From assembly GCF_002895435.1 (NCBI RefSeq), contig NZ_POYJ01000001.1, positions 434,001 to 498,000 on the forward strand: a stretch of DNA of 64,000 bases, in the 5' to 3' direction. The notes under the pieces were generated by a model, which made no database searches, was not told where the DNA came from, and saw only the letters and a program-made list of their open reading frames with translations. Numbering within the stretch: position 1 is the first letter of the stretch; the number at the start of each line of letters is the position of its first letter. Both the position numbers and the translations under genes were made by a program. The DNA comes from Aquimarina sediminis (lineage in GTDB: Bacteria > Bacteroidota > Bacteroidia > Flavobacteriales > Flavobacteriaceae). This document shows positions 1 through 8,202 of the stretch, piece by piece.

Positions 1-491
1 ATTACTCCAATATTGGCCAATTGAGTAGCTTTACTTAGTAAGGTAATTATTTCTTCATTTTTTAGATGATGTAATGTCAACGTACAGATAATAATATCAT
101 AAGAGTACTCTGTGGTATTCATATCCAAAATATCTTGCTTAGTATATAATATCTCTGGATACAAAACACTTAATTTTTTGGCATATCCCAAGCTTTTCTC
201 ATTTAAATCAACTCCTATAAGTTTTACATCTCGGTTTTCCTTCTTTAAGGAGTCAGCAATGGATCTAAGCATTTCTCCACTACCACATCCTAAATCGAGT
301 ATCGTAAGTTCTTTTAAAAGATCCTTGTCTTTTAACAATTTATGGATTGCATGAATAGTTATAGTATTGCCTCCTAACCATTTATTTACCCTAGATATAT
401 CTGACAAAGCTACTTGTAATGCCTTTTCTTCGATATCTACATTGTCCATAAATTCTTGTTCATCACTTCTATATCTAAATTTTGCTAGCAT
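1..491 (-). CDS. class I SAM-dependent methyltransferase (3' part missing)
   Basis: I read this frame directly from the minus strand. It opens with ATG at 491 and stays open to the window edge, giving 163 residues that continue outside. The SAM-binding motif I is clear (LDLGCGSGEML, about residues 65-75), followed by a motif II acidic residue in GVDLNEKS and the hydrophobic strand DIIICTLTLHH. These are marks of a small-molecule methyltransferase of the Methyltransf_11/25 type. Its start overlaps the end of the upstream FAD oxidoreductase by 7 bases, so the two are translationally coupled. In flavobacteria this pair often accompanies a type III polyketide synthase (general knowledge). That gene would lie beyond position 1 and is not visible. 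The substrate is unknown. Confidence 0.85.
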   Translation of the reverse strand, partial: MLAKFRYRSDEQEFMDNVDIEEKALQVALSDISRVNKWLGGNTITIHAIHKLLKDKDLLKELTILDLGCGSGEMLRSIADSLKKENRDVKLIGVDLNEKSLGYAKKLSVLYPEILYTKQDILDMNTTEYSYDIIICTLTLHHLKNEEIITLLSKATQLANIGV

Positions 492-1630
492 AGGAATGGT
501 TCTCCGTGAGTTTGTTTTATTATCTTAGGAACAATAGCAGGTATTGCATTTGCCAGTATGTAAGATACTTGTTGCATACTACTATTAAGTAGTACCTTTT
601 GTAATATTCTACCGGTGTATAATCGTTTAGAAAATGCTTTATTCCATTTTTTTATATATATCTTTTCTATTTCTTGTCTGGAGAGTCCTTGATTTATGGT
701 ATAATTTTCTATCAATAATTCACTTATAATTTGCGCGCTTTGAATAGCCATAGCCATCCCATTACCACAAAGGGGATGAATTAACCCTGCCGCATCACCG
801 GTCATAAAAACATGGTTTTCTATAGGTTTTTTCTTGTCAAAATTTATCTGACTAATGGTAATAGGTTTATCGAAAATTAACTCCGAATTTTTAAAGAATG
901 CATTTAAATGAGGATTCTTACTCATTACCTCTTTTTGAAATGTAATAATATCTTTATACTTTTTAAAACTATCGTAAGAAACAAGATAACAGGTATTTAT
1001 TGTGGTATTTTCTACCATAGAAAGACCACAATAGCCTCCTTTAAAATTATGTAAGGAGACCATTTTTGAGTCAAAATCACCTTTATAATGCCCTTTGACC
1101 GCCAGCCATGGGGATTTTTTAAAGCTAAAGGCTCTCTTTAAGTTTTTATCAAGCTGTGATCGTTTTCCATAAGCCCCAATAACATAATCACTGGTTAGCA
1201 CCAATCCATTACTTGTTTTTAATGAAAACTTGTCATTTTCAAATACAACATCGATAACTTGATCATTTAATAACTGTACTCCTAGATTTTTAGCTTTTTC
1301 CCAGAGGTAATGATCTAAAGTATATCTACTTATTCCAAAACCACCTAAAGGTAATTTACTTTGGATACTATTACCCTGTTGAGTGGTTATCATAAATTTT
1401 GAAATTGTAACTGCTTGTAGTGACGCAATATCAATTCCTAATGAATCAAGATAAGGAAGTACCTCATTAGACACATATTCTCCACAAACCTTATGAATTG
1501 GATAAACACTCTTTTCTATTAAAGTAACTGGAATCCTTGCATTTATTAAGTGAATTGCACTAGTCAATCCAGCTAATCCCCCTCCTATAATTATTATGTG
1601 CGAATGCTTATCCAAGTACTGAAGATACAT
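485..1630 (-). CDS. FAD-dependent oxidoreductase, geranylgeranyl-reductase-like
   Basis: 381 residues. The N-terminal dinucleotide-binding motif GGGLAG is at residues 16-21, followed by the acidic end of strand 2 (LIEK). The second FAD motif, GDAAGLIHPLCGNG, lies near residue 283. This arrangement is typical of the group of FAD monooxygenases and reductases that includes geranylgeranyl reductases and halogenase relatives. CGEYVS near residue 50 is a common feature of the GGR-like branch. It has no signal peptide, so it should be cytoplasmic. It is first in a two-gene unit whose second gene, a methyltransferase, overlaps it by 7 bases. Together they suggest tailoring of a lipid or polyketide, but the substrate is inference. 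Confidence 0.85.
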   Translation of the reverse strand: MYLQYLDKHSHIIIIGGGLAGLTSAIHLINARIPVTLIEKSVYPIHKVCGEYVSNEVLPYLDSLGIDIASLQAVTISKFMITTQQGNSIQSKLPLGGFGISRYTLDHYLWEKAKNLGVQLLNDQVIDVVFENDKFSLKTSNGLVLTSDYVIGAYGKRSQLDKNLKRAFSFKKSPWLAVKGHYKGDFDSKMVSLHNFKGGYCGLSMVENTTINTCYLVSYDSFKKYKDIITFQKEVMSKNPHLNAFFKNSELIFDKPITISQINFDKKKPIENHVFMTGDAAGLIHPLCGNGMAMAIQSAQIISELLIENYTINQGLSRQEIEKIYIKKWNKAFSKRLYTGRILQKVLLNSSMQQVSYILANAIPAIVPKIIKQTHGEPFLC

Positions 1631-1643
1631 AAAATTTGAGCAT

Positions 1644-1674
1644 AAAAAAATCCCAACTATATAGTCGGGATTTT
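1644..1674 (-). terminator. intrinsic terminator after the OmpA lipoprotein gene
   Basis: On the minus strand a stem with arms AATCCC/GGGATT surrounds the self-complementary core ACTATATAGT, with one A-C mismatch between them. It is followed by a run of seven T. It lies 22 bases past the OmpA-family stop codon and just before the FAD oxidoreductase start, so it separates the two units. Confidence 0.8.
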
Positions 1675-1695
1675 AAATATTATCTTACAAAAAGA

Positions 1696-2391
1696 TTATT
1701 GCTTCACTTGATTTTGAGCATCTTGCTTCATCTTTTCATTGGCAACAATACCAAGTTCTACTCTTCTGTTTTTTGCTCTACCTTCTGCAGTGGCGTTATC
1801 ATACTTCGGAAGCGTTTCTCCGTGCGCATAAGTAGTTAAGCGAGTTCTACTTATTCCTTGAGATACTAAATATTCTGTAACTGCATTGGCTCTTTTTTGC
1901 GATAATTTCATATTGTAGGTATCATCACCTGAGCTATCTGTATGCCCTTCAACAATAATATTAGTATCTGGATATTCTTTAAAAATACCTGCCAATTTAT
2001 TAAGATTAGCTTTGGATTTAGCATTGATAGTAGATTGATTTGTAGCAAAATATACTCCACTATTTTCATCAAAAACTACATCAATACCCTCTCCTACTCT
2101 TGTAACCTCTGCTCCAGGTATTTCTGATTCAATTTTTTGTGCTTGTTTATCCATTTGTTTACCAATGACTCCACCGGCAACACCTCCTACAACACCTCCA
2201 ATTACCGCTCCTAGTGCAGAATTCTTTCCTTTTACATTATTTCCAATGATTCCCCCAAGAACCGCTCCCGCTGCGGTACCTATAACAGCTCCTTTTTGTG
2301 TATTATTAGCATTATTAACAGCTTCACAACCTGCTAACATTGTAACTGCCATTACCGCAACTACTATCTTTTTAAGATTTGTATTCATCAT
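1696..2391 (-). CDS. OmpA-family lipoprotein with glycine-zipper segment
   Basis: 231 residues. A signal sequence ends in the lipobox LAGC, so this is an envelope lipoprotein. Residues about 33-82 are a glycine-zipper region with repeated G-A-V-I-G patterns, the kind of hydrophobic hairpin seen in YiaD and YMGG-type proteins. The C-terminal 110 residues are an OmpA-like peptidoglycan-binding domain, with IIVEGHTDSSG and the conserved LSQKRANAV and KNRRVEL motifs. The likely role is anchoring the outer membrane to peptidoglycan. It follows the lipocalin-like gene with a 14-base gap, so the two form an operon. A terminator follows. The start could also be the second Met, with no effect on the mature protein. 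Confidence 0.92.
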   Translation of the reverse strand: MMNTNLKKIVVAVMAVTMLAGCEAVNNANNTQKGAVIGTAAGAVLGGIIGNNVKGKNSALGAVIGGVVGGVAGGVIGKQMDKQAQKIESEIPGAEVTRVGEGIDVVFDENSGVYFATNQSTINAKSKANLNKLAGIFKEYPDTNIIVEGHTDSSGDDTYNMKLSQKRANAVTEYLVSQGISRTRLTTYAHGETLPKYDNATAEGRAKNRRVELGIVANEKMKQDAQNQVKQ

Positions 2392-2405
2392 TATATAGAT
2401 TTGTA

Positions 2406-2885
2406 TTATTGTACTTTATTAAAATTCATTGTGATCACAAAAGGTTTCCCTTCAAGACTAACCGTCATTGTCCAAGTCATAGTAGACTCATCAAGGTGTT
2501 GTAAAAGCATCCTATAACCAGCGTTATTATTTGTGCTTTTTTTCTTTTCATTTATAGGTTTAAATAAAAAACTATACTCTCCATTTGCTTCTGGCTTAGG
2601 GATTGTAAATCTAAAATTTCTTAACCCTTTGGATACACAGCTACTTTCATATAATTCATAGCTTCCGGTATTATTATTTGGAACAAATCTCCAAAAACTA
2701 CCGGCAAAGCATTCAGATGGTGCGTCGTTATATAAATTGACAGCAAAAACACCATCGCGATCGTAAGATATTTTGTCCAAGGACCATTTCCCTTTAAGTG
2801 TTTTCTTTGCCGCTATAACGGTTTGCTGAGTAGTATTACAAGAAGCTAATAGGACTACTACTAGCAGTAACATAAGTTTTTTCAT
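2406..2885 (-). CDS. lipocalin-like lipoprotein
   Basis: The frame is open further upstream to 2951, but the first 22 residues of that longer form look like leader. The internal ATG at 2885 begins an ideal lipoprotein signal, MKKLMLLLVVVLLASC, so I place the start there (159 residues). After the acylated Cys comes a small beta-rich domain that opens with LKGKWSLDKISYD, the usual first strand of flavobacterial lipocalin-like proteins. The body carries aromatic beta strands such as GSFWRFVPNN and MTWTMTVSLEGK. Binding of a hydrophobic ligand or a chaperone role in the envelope is possible, but nothing in the sequence names the ligand. It is co-transcribed with the OmpA-like gene. Confidence 0.85.
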   Translation of the reverse strand: MKKLMLLLVVVLLASCNTTQQTVIAAKKTLKGKWSLDKISYDRDGVFAVNLYNDAPSECFAGSFWRFVPNNNTGSYELYESSCVSKGLRNFRFTIPKPEANGEYSFLFKPINEKKKSTNNNAGYRMLLQHLDESTMTWTMTVSLEGKPFVITMNFNKVQ

Positions 2886-3135
2886 TGTTGTAAGTTTTAT
2901 TATATAAAAATAGCTAATAACGATAACGTTTCCAATATTATTATATTTCAAAATAATATATTAATTGAGTAAAATAATAAACGCCAAAAAGTGGATAAAA
3001 GACACAAAAAAGGGATAAAAAGCCTTTCCTAATCTTAAGCCATCCTGTCATTACTTTAAAACCATATTAAAACGGAGATTTACCAAAATATGACTTGATT
3101 TTTGAAAAAGAGAAAAACAAAATAAACTACCAAAT

Positions 3136-4437
3136 TTATTCTTGTTCATCAGATTTTGGCACTCTGAACAATAAAATAATACCAATAATAAAAAATACGA
3201 TCAAAAACATGGTTGCATTCCTCATACTACCAGTTACCAAATCTACTGTTGCGTAAATTGCCATACCTATAACAATTCCTATCTTCTCTGTTACATCATA
3301 GAAACTAAAGAAAGATGTAGTGTCCTCAGTTTCAGGTAAAAATTTAGAATATGTAGATCTTGATAGTGCCTGAACACCACCCATTACTAACCCTACCACT
3401 CCAGCGGCAACATAAAAATGTATTGACTCAGTCATAAAGTATGCATAAATGCATATAAAAGCCCATATAATATTAATAACTATCAGAGTTTTAATATTAC
3501 CAAACCTCTCAGAGCATCTAGAAGTAATAATAGCACCAAGTACAGCTACTAATTGAATTATCAATATACTAATAATTAATCCCATAGTTTTTTCACCATC
3601 ATCTCCCCAATTTATTTCCTGTTCCCCAAAGTAAACAGCAACTAACATAACAGTTTGAACAGCCATACTATATACAAAAAAAGCTATAAGATATTTTTTT
3701 AATCTGATGTTATTAGACATTATAGTCCATACCTGTTTAATTTCCTTAAAGCCCTTAAAAAAAACATCTTTGGTAATTTTATGCCCTGTAGTATTCCCTT
3801 TAGGTAAATAATAATAAGAAATCTGACTAAATAAAATCCACCAGATTCCCACCATAATAAACGAATACCTCATTGCTTCTATACTAGCTTGCTCATTTTT
3901 GGCCATCATTACCATTGCCAAATTAATAATCAATAGAATTACACTACCAATATATCCTAAAGAATAACCTTTGGCACTAATTCTATCATGTTGTTCAGAG
4001 AATGCGATATCGGGTAAATAAGAATTATAAAACACAATACTTCCCCAATAACCTACTAATGCCATTATGTAAAAAAACAAACTAATATAGATATGATCCT
4101 TACTAAACCAGTACAAACCTACGCAAGATAAAGCCCCAATATAATTGAAAAACTTCATAAACACTTTCTTATTTCCAATATAATCCGCTATACCAGAAAG
4201 AATTGGAGATGCCACAGAGACAATTACAAAACCGATAGTAGTCGCATAATTTATTAGAGGAGTACTTCGTATTTCGGCTCCAAAAACTTCTATCGTTTCC
4301 CCTTTTAGAAATAATGTTCCATAAAAAATAGGAAAAACAGCGGATACAATAGTTAGGCTATATACCGAGTTTGCCCAATCATAAAATGCCCAAGCGTTTA
4401 ATAGTTTCTTGTGTCCTTTAGGTAGTATAGTTTTCAT
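3136..4437 (-). CDS. UMF1/Atg22-type major facilitator transporter
   Basis: 433 residues with about twelve hydrophobic segments. The N-terminal LLNAWAFYDWANSVYSLTI is the signature of the UMF1 family (Atg22-related MFS proteins), whose yeast member exports amino acids from the vacuole. VGLVMGGVQALSRSTYSKFLP in the second half matches the family's cytoplasmic-loop motif in MFS proteins. It acts in the inner membrane, and the substrate is not predictable from sequence. The gene is monocistronic. The M48 gene upstream ends with its own terminator, and a second terminator-like hairpin lies in this gene's own leader (separate entry), which suggests control by premature termination. Confidence 0.88.
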   Translation of the reverse strand: MKTILPKGHKKLLNAWAFYDWANSVYSLTIVSAVFPIFYGTLFLKGETIEVFGAEIRSTPLINYATTIGFVIVSVASPILSGIADYIGNKKVFMKFFNYIGALSCVGLYWFSKDHIYISLFFYIMALVGYWGSIVFYNSYLPDIAFSEQHDRISAKGYSLGYIGSVILLIINLAMVMMAKNEQASIEAMRYSFIMVGIWWILFSQISYYYLPKGNTTGHKITKDVFFKGFKEIKQVWTIMSNNIRLKKYLIAFFVYSMAVQTVMLVAVYFGEQEINWGDDGEKTMGLIISILIIQLVAVLGAIITSRCSERFGNIKTLIVINIIWAFICIYAYFMTESIHFYVAAGVVGLVMGGVQALSRSTYSKFLPETEDTTSFFSFYDVTEKIGIVIGMAIYATVDLVTGSMRNATMFLIVFFIIGIILLFRVPKSDEQE

Positions 4438-4456
4438 AGTATTACATAAAAGTTAT

Positions 4457-4511
4457 AAAAAAACAGATCCCACTAAACCTCTAATAAACATTATATAGGT
4501 AAAAGTGGGAT
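4457..4511 (-). promoter_or_regulatory. terminator-like hairpin in the leader of the UMF1 transporter gene
   Basis: On the minus strand the arms ATCCCACT (4511-4504) and AGTGGGAT (4474-4467) pair perfectly. An inner ACCT/AGGT pairing extends the stem. CTG and seven T follow. Only 19 bases separate the T-run from the ATG at 4437, so a promoter cannot fit after it. The hairpin should therefore be part of the transporter mRNA. I read it as an attenuator candidate; no known riboswitch is recognisable. Confidence 0.45.
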
Positions 4512-4577
4512 TTAGCTCAAACTACTATTTTACTAATCATTACATTTTACATGATTATAAATAGCGTATCACTAAAT

Positions 4578-4612
4578 AAAAAAAGCTGTTCTGATTTTTC
4601 TCAGAACAGCTT
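4578..4612 (-). terminator. intrinsic terminator after the M48 protease gene
   Basis: This is a perfect 12-base-pair stem (arms AAGCTGTTCTGA and its complement) with a 6-base loop. On the minus strand a run of T follows. It lies about 40 bases past the stop codon of the M48 gene. Confidence 0.88.
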
Positions 4613-4653
4613 CTAAAGTAAGTATAATCTTTTTAAGAATATAAACTTTATTA

Positions 4654-5475
4654 TTATTTAAATGTAGTTACTCCAAATTTTTTGGCTTCAGCCTTTGCTG
4701 CAGGCGACCATGCTGTAAGGTTAGCAATACGTGTATCACTAGAAGGGTGAGTGCTCATAAACTCTGGAGGAGCCTGACCACCACTGTTGGCTTTCATACG
4801 TTTCCATAATTCTGCGGCTTCATCTGGGTTATATCCTGCAATTGCCATTAGTTGTAATCCAATACGATCTGCCTCGGTCTCATGACTTCTACTAAAAGGT
4901 AGCATTACTCCAAATTGACTTCCCAGTCCGAACGCTGTACCTACAATTTGTTGTGTTTTTGAATCTTTTCCGCTCACTGCTACTGCTGTTGCAGCTCCTG
5001 CTACTTGCTGAATTTGACCAGCACTCATTCGTTGTTGACCATGATTGGCCAACGCATGGGCAACTTCATGTCCCATTATAGCAGCGACACCAGTTTCGCT
5101 TTTTGCGATTGGCAAAATACCTGTGTATACTACAATTTTTCCACCAGGCATACACCATGCATTAACTGTTTTATCTTCTACCAAATTGTATTCCCATTTA
5201 TAATCTTTGAGATACCCTTGATAACCATTAGCATTTAACCAACGTTCTGAAGCTTTGGCTATCTTTTGACCAACCCGGGTAACCATTTGAGCATCAGATG
5301 TACCTTTTAACACCTTATTCTCTCCCAAGAATTGATTATACTGCTGAAAAGCCATTGGTAATATCTGAGAATTGGGTACTAGTGCCAATGTCTTCTTACC
5401 AGTAAATGGATTTGTTGCGCAGGACATAAATAATAAAATGGTCCCGATTGCTACTATAGATTTTCGTGTGTTCAT
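4654..5475 (-). CDS. M48-family metalloprotease, lipoprotein
   Basis: 273 residues. The signal ends in LFMSC (Cys19), which makes it a lipoprotein. The zinc motif HEVAH is at residues 136-140, and the third ligand Glu lies in SRSHETEAD about 60 residues later, as in M48 peptidases of the LoiP/BepA/Oma1 group. VPNSQILPMAFQQY near residue 35 is typical of the bacterial 'M48 with no TPR' form. The expected role is periplasmic quality control of outer-membrane proteins. The gene is transcribed alone and has a strong terminator. All catalytic residues are present. Confidence 0.93.
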   Translation of the reverse strand: MNTRKSIVAIGTILLFMSCATNPFTGKKTLALVPNSQILPMAFQQYNQFLGENKVLKGTSDAQMVTRVGQKIAKASERWLNANGYQGYLKDYKWEYNLVEDKTVNAWCMPGGKIVVYTGILPIAKSETGVAAIMGHEVAHALANHGQQRMSAGQIQQVAGAATAVAVSGKDSKTQQIVGTAFGLGSQFGVMLPFSRSHETEADRIGLQLMAIAGYNPDEAAELWKRMKANSGGQAPPEFMSTHPSSDTRIANLTAWSPAAKAEAKKFGVTTFK

Positions 5476-5607
5476 ATCAAATACAGTCTTGTAAATTTCC
5501 TTTTTGTTTTAAATTTACAAAAATAACAAGCTACCTTCAAAAAACATAGTGTATTATTTCTTTTAAAAAATCCATGTAATACTCTATTGATCGATTAAAT
5601 GCTTATA

Positions 5608-8010
5608 CTACGCTACAATATGAAGTTCTGTAAAGTTTTTTGGCACCAAAAGAGTATTATTCTCGATATCAAAACTTGCACTTTCAAAAGTAACAACCAC
5701 ATTATCAATCTCAATTTCATTAATTTTAAAAGGCAGCCCGATCAACTCTATTTTTATAAAATCATATTCTGTAATGTAACTCCCATTTTTATGTTGTTGA
5801 ATTATGACCTCATTTTCTTTTCCTGTAAAAGAAAAGCTTCTAAGGCTATATCTTCCTTTTGCATAATCATAGCCATCCTGTGCATCTTCATATACCATGG
5901 ATACTTCTTTAATACCAAACTTATAATATGCTTCAAGTTTTAATTCATCAATTATTTTTTCTCCTACATATTGTTGTATTGGGTATTTAGGAATAATTGC
6001 CCCTTCTTTTACAAATAATGGAATTATATCCAAATCAGCATCGACCCATTGTTCCATCCCTCCTTTTACATATTCACGCGTCCAGTAATTATACCAGTTT
6101 CCTCTAGGGATATACATTCTTCTACCTTTTGCATTTGGTTCTTGTATAGGACAGACCAGTATCTGATTTCCAAAAATAAACTCATCAGTTCTATAATGTG
6201 TCTGTAGATCTTTCTGATCGTACAATACCAGGGATTTTAACATGGGTATACCGGATTCTGCATATTCCCAAAACATAGTATACAAATATGGTAATAACTG
6301 ATAACGTAATTCTACATATTTTCTGGTTACATCTACCACTTCATCACCAAACGTCCATGGTTCTTGATTGCCGTGATCCCCAGATGAATGTGTTCTACAA
6401 AATGGATGGAATACACCTAATTGAATCCATCTGGCATATAGTTCTCCGGTAGGGTGTTCTGCAAACCCGCCTATATCACTACCGGTAAAAGACATACCGC
6501 TCATACTCATCCGTTGTGCCTGAATATTGGCTATCCAAAGATGCTCCCAAGTAGCAATATTATCTCCTGTCCATGATGAAGTATAGCGCTGTGCACCAGA
6601 GTATGCCGATCGTGTGATAATAAAAGGACGTTTAGGATAAGCAAATCTTTTTACCCCTTCATAAGTGGCTCTAGCCATTTGGGTCCCATATATATTATGC
6701 GCTTTTCTATGACTACAATAATTGCCATCATAGCTATGTCGTACATCATCAGGAAATGTTTTTCCGGGGACTTCCATTACTGCCGGTTCATTCATATCAT
6801 TCCAGACTCCTTTTACTCCTATTTCATCAATAATACCTTTGAATAATCCTGCCCACCATTCTCTAACCTCGGGGTTTGTAAAATCTGGGAAATAACATTC
6901 TCCAGGCCAAACTTTTCCTCTCATATATGGTCCATCCGCTCTTTTACAAAAATAATCATTCTTCATAGCTTCTTGATAAACAGAGTAATCATCATCTATC
7001 TTGATCCCTGGGTCTATGATTACGACTGTTTTAAATCCATCTTCGGCTAATTCTGCAACCATACGCTTTGGATCAGGAAAATATTCTTTGTTCCAGGTAA
7101 AACATCTAAAACCTTCCATATAATCGATATCCAGATAGATAGCATCACATGGTATTTGAAGTTCTCTAAATTTATTTGTTACTTCTTTTACTTTACTTTC
7201 TGGATAGTAACTCCATTTGCACTGGTGATATCCCAAAGCCCATAAGGGAGGCAACTCTGGCTTTCCAGTAAGATCGGTATATCGAGTTACGACCTCTTGC
7301 ATATCAGGACCATAAAAAAAGTAATAATTCATTTCTCCTCCTTGTGCCCAAAAACTGGTTACATTACGTCGTTCATGACAAAAATCAAAAAAGGTTTTGA
7401 ATGTATTGTCAAAAAATATCCCATACGCTCTTTCTTCATACATACCTATATAAAACGGAACACTTTTGTATAAAGGATCCTGATCTTTACCAAAAGCATA
7501 CTGGTCTGTTGCCCAATTTTGAACCCGCTTTCCTTTAAGATTCAAATGCATTGGTTTATCACCAAGACCATAATAACATTCTCCTTGTGGAGCAGATTTA
7601 CTCATTTTTACTATGTTTCCTCCATACTCATAGCTCTGTTCCCAATGAAAGCCCCAATCATCTTTACAGATTATATTGCCTTCTTTATCCTTAATTGTTA
7701 CATGAATGTTTGCTTTAGAAATATGTATACTAATTTTTGCAGTGATAATAACATATGCATCATCATTTTCTTGCACCTCCAACTTGCTATACCCTCTCAC
7801 TCCTGTTTCGCTAATCGCATAAGAGAAATCTTTTTCAAAATTATTATCGGTGGCATATCTAAACCGAATTACACTACCCCGAAGAATAGTAACTTGTAAA
7901 ATCACCCCATTTTCAGTGGTAAAATTGAGTTTATCTACATTTTGCGAAAAGGAAATAATCTTACCAGGGAATAAATTCCCTTTTTGTTCTAATTCTGTAT
8001 TAATAATCAT
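5608..8010 (-). CDS. glycoside hydrolase family 31 alpha-glucosidase
   Basis: 800 residues. The N-terminal beta-sandwich (to about residue 230) precedes the catalytic barrel, which opens with LWALGYHQCKWSYY. The nucleophile Asp lies in VWNDMNEP near residue 404, and the acid/base Asp lies in SSWTGDN about 80 residues on. SDIGGF completes the active-site set. There is no signal peptide, so the enzyme is probably cytoplasmic and acts on maltodextrin- or glycogen-like alpha-glucans rather than on exported polysaccharide. It lies 192 bases downstream of glgB on the same strand. It may be co-transcribed with the glycogen genes or have its own promoter. Alpha-xylosidase activity is a less likely alternative, since the sequence does not settle it. 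Confidence 0.92.
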   Translation of the reverse strand: MIINTELEQKGNLFPGKIISFSQNVDKLNFTTENGVILQVTILRGSVIRFRYATDNNFEKDFSYAISETGVRGYSKLEVQENDDAYVIITAKISIHISKANIHVTIKDKEGNIICKDDWGFHWEQSYEYGGNIVKMSKSAPQGECYYGLGDKPMHLNLKGKRVQNWATDQYAFGKDQDPLYKSVPFYIGMYEERAYGIFFDNTFKTFFDFCHERRNVTSFWAQGGEMNYYFFYGPDMQEVVTRYTDLTGKPELPPLWALGYHQCKWSYYPESKVKEVTNKFRELQIPCDAIYLDIDYMEGFRCFTWNKEYFPDPKRMVAELAEDGFKTVVIIDPGIKIDDDYSVYQEAMKNDYFCKRADGPYMRGKVWPGECYFPDFTNPEVREWWAGLFKGIIDEIGVKGVWNDMNEPAVMEVPGKTFPDDVRHSYDGNYCSHRKAHNIYGTQMARATYEGVKRFAYPKRPFIITRSAYSGAQRYTSSWTGDNIATWEHLWIANIQAQRMSMSGMSFTGSDIGGFAEHPTGELYARWIQLGVFHPFCRTHSSGDHGNQEPWTFGDEVVDVTRKYVELRYQLLPYLYTMFWEYAESGIPMLKSLVLYDQKDLQTHYRTDEFIFGNQILVCPIQEPNAKGRRMYIPRGNWYNYWTREYVKGGMEQWVDADLDIIPLFVKEGAIIPKYPIQQYVGEKIIDELKLEAYYKFGIKEVSMVYEDAQDGYDYAKGRYSLRSFSFTGKENEVIIQQHKNGSYITEYDFIKIELIGLPFKINEIEIDNVVVTFESASFDIENNTLLVPKNFTELHIVA

Positions 8011-8110
8011 ATAAATTTCTTTTTCAGTTGGTTTTTTAAACTATAAAAAAACAATATCCGTATCAATTTTTAAATCATTTTTATTACTATTTATTAAAAA
8101 AAATCAACGA

Positions 8111-8118
8111 AAACGTTT
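8111..8118. promoter_or_regulatory. AAACGTTT palindrome upstream of the GH31 gene
   Basis: A perfect 8-base palindrome sits about 100 bases before the GH31 start, in the only sizeable gap of the glycogen region. LacI-family repressors of sugar genes often bind palindromes centred on CG, but no LacI gene is present in this window. The site is short and could be chance. Confidence 0.2.
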
Positions 8119-8202
8119 GAATTTCAAATAGATAACCATCAAGCCGTTATAGTGGCTATTTTTACATATCCTTTTGAATCAAACCATTTATTATTTTGCT
8201 AA

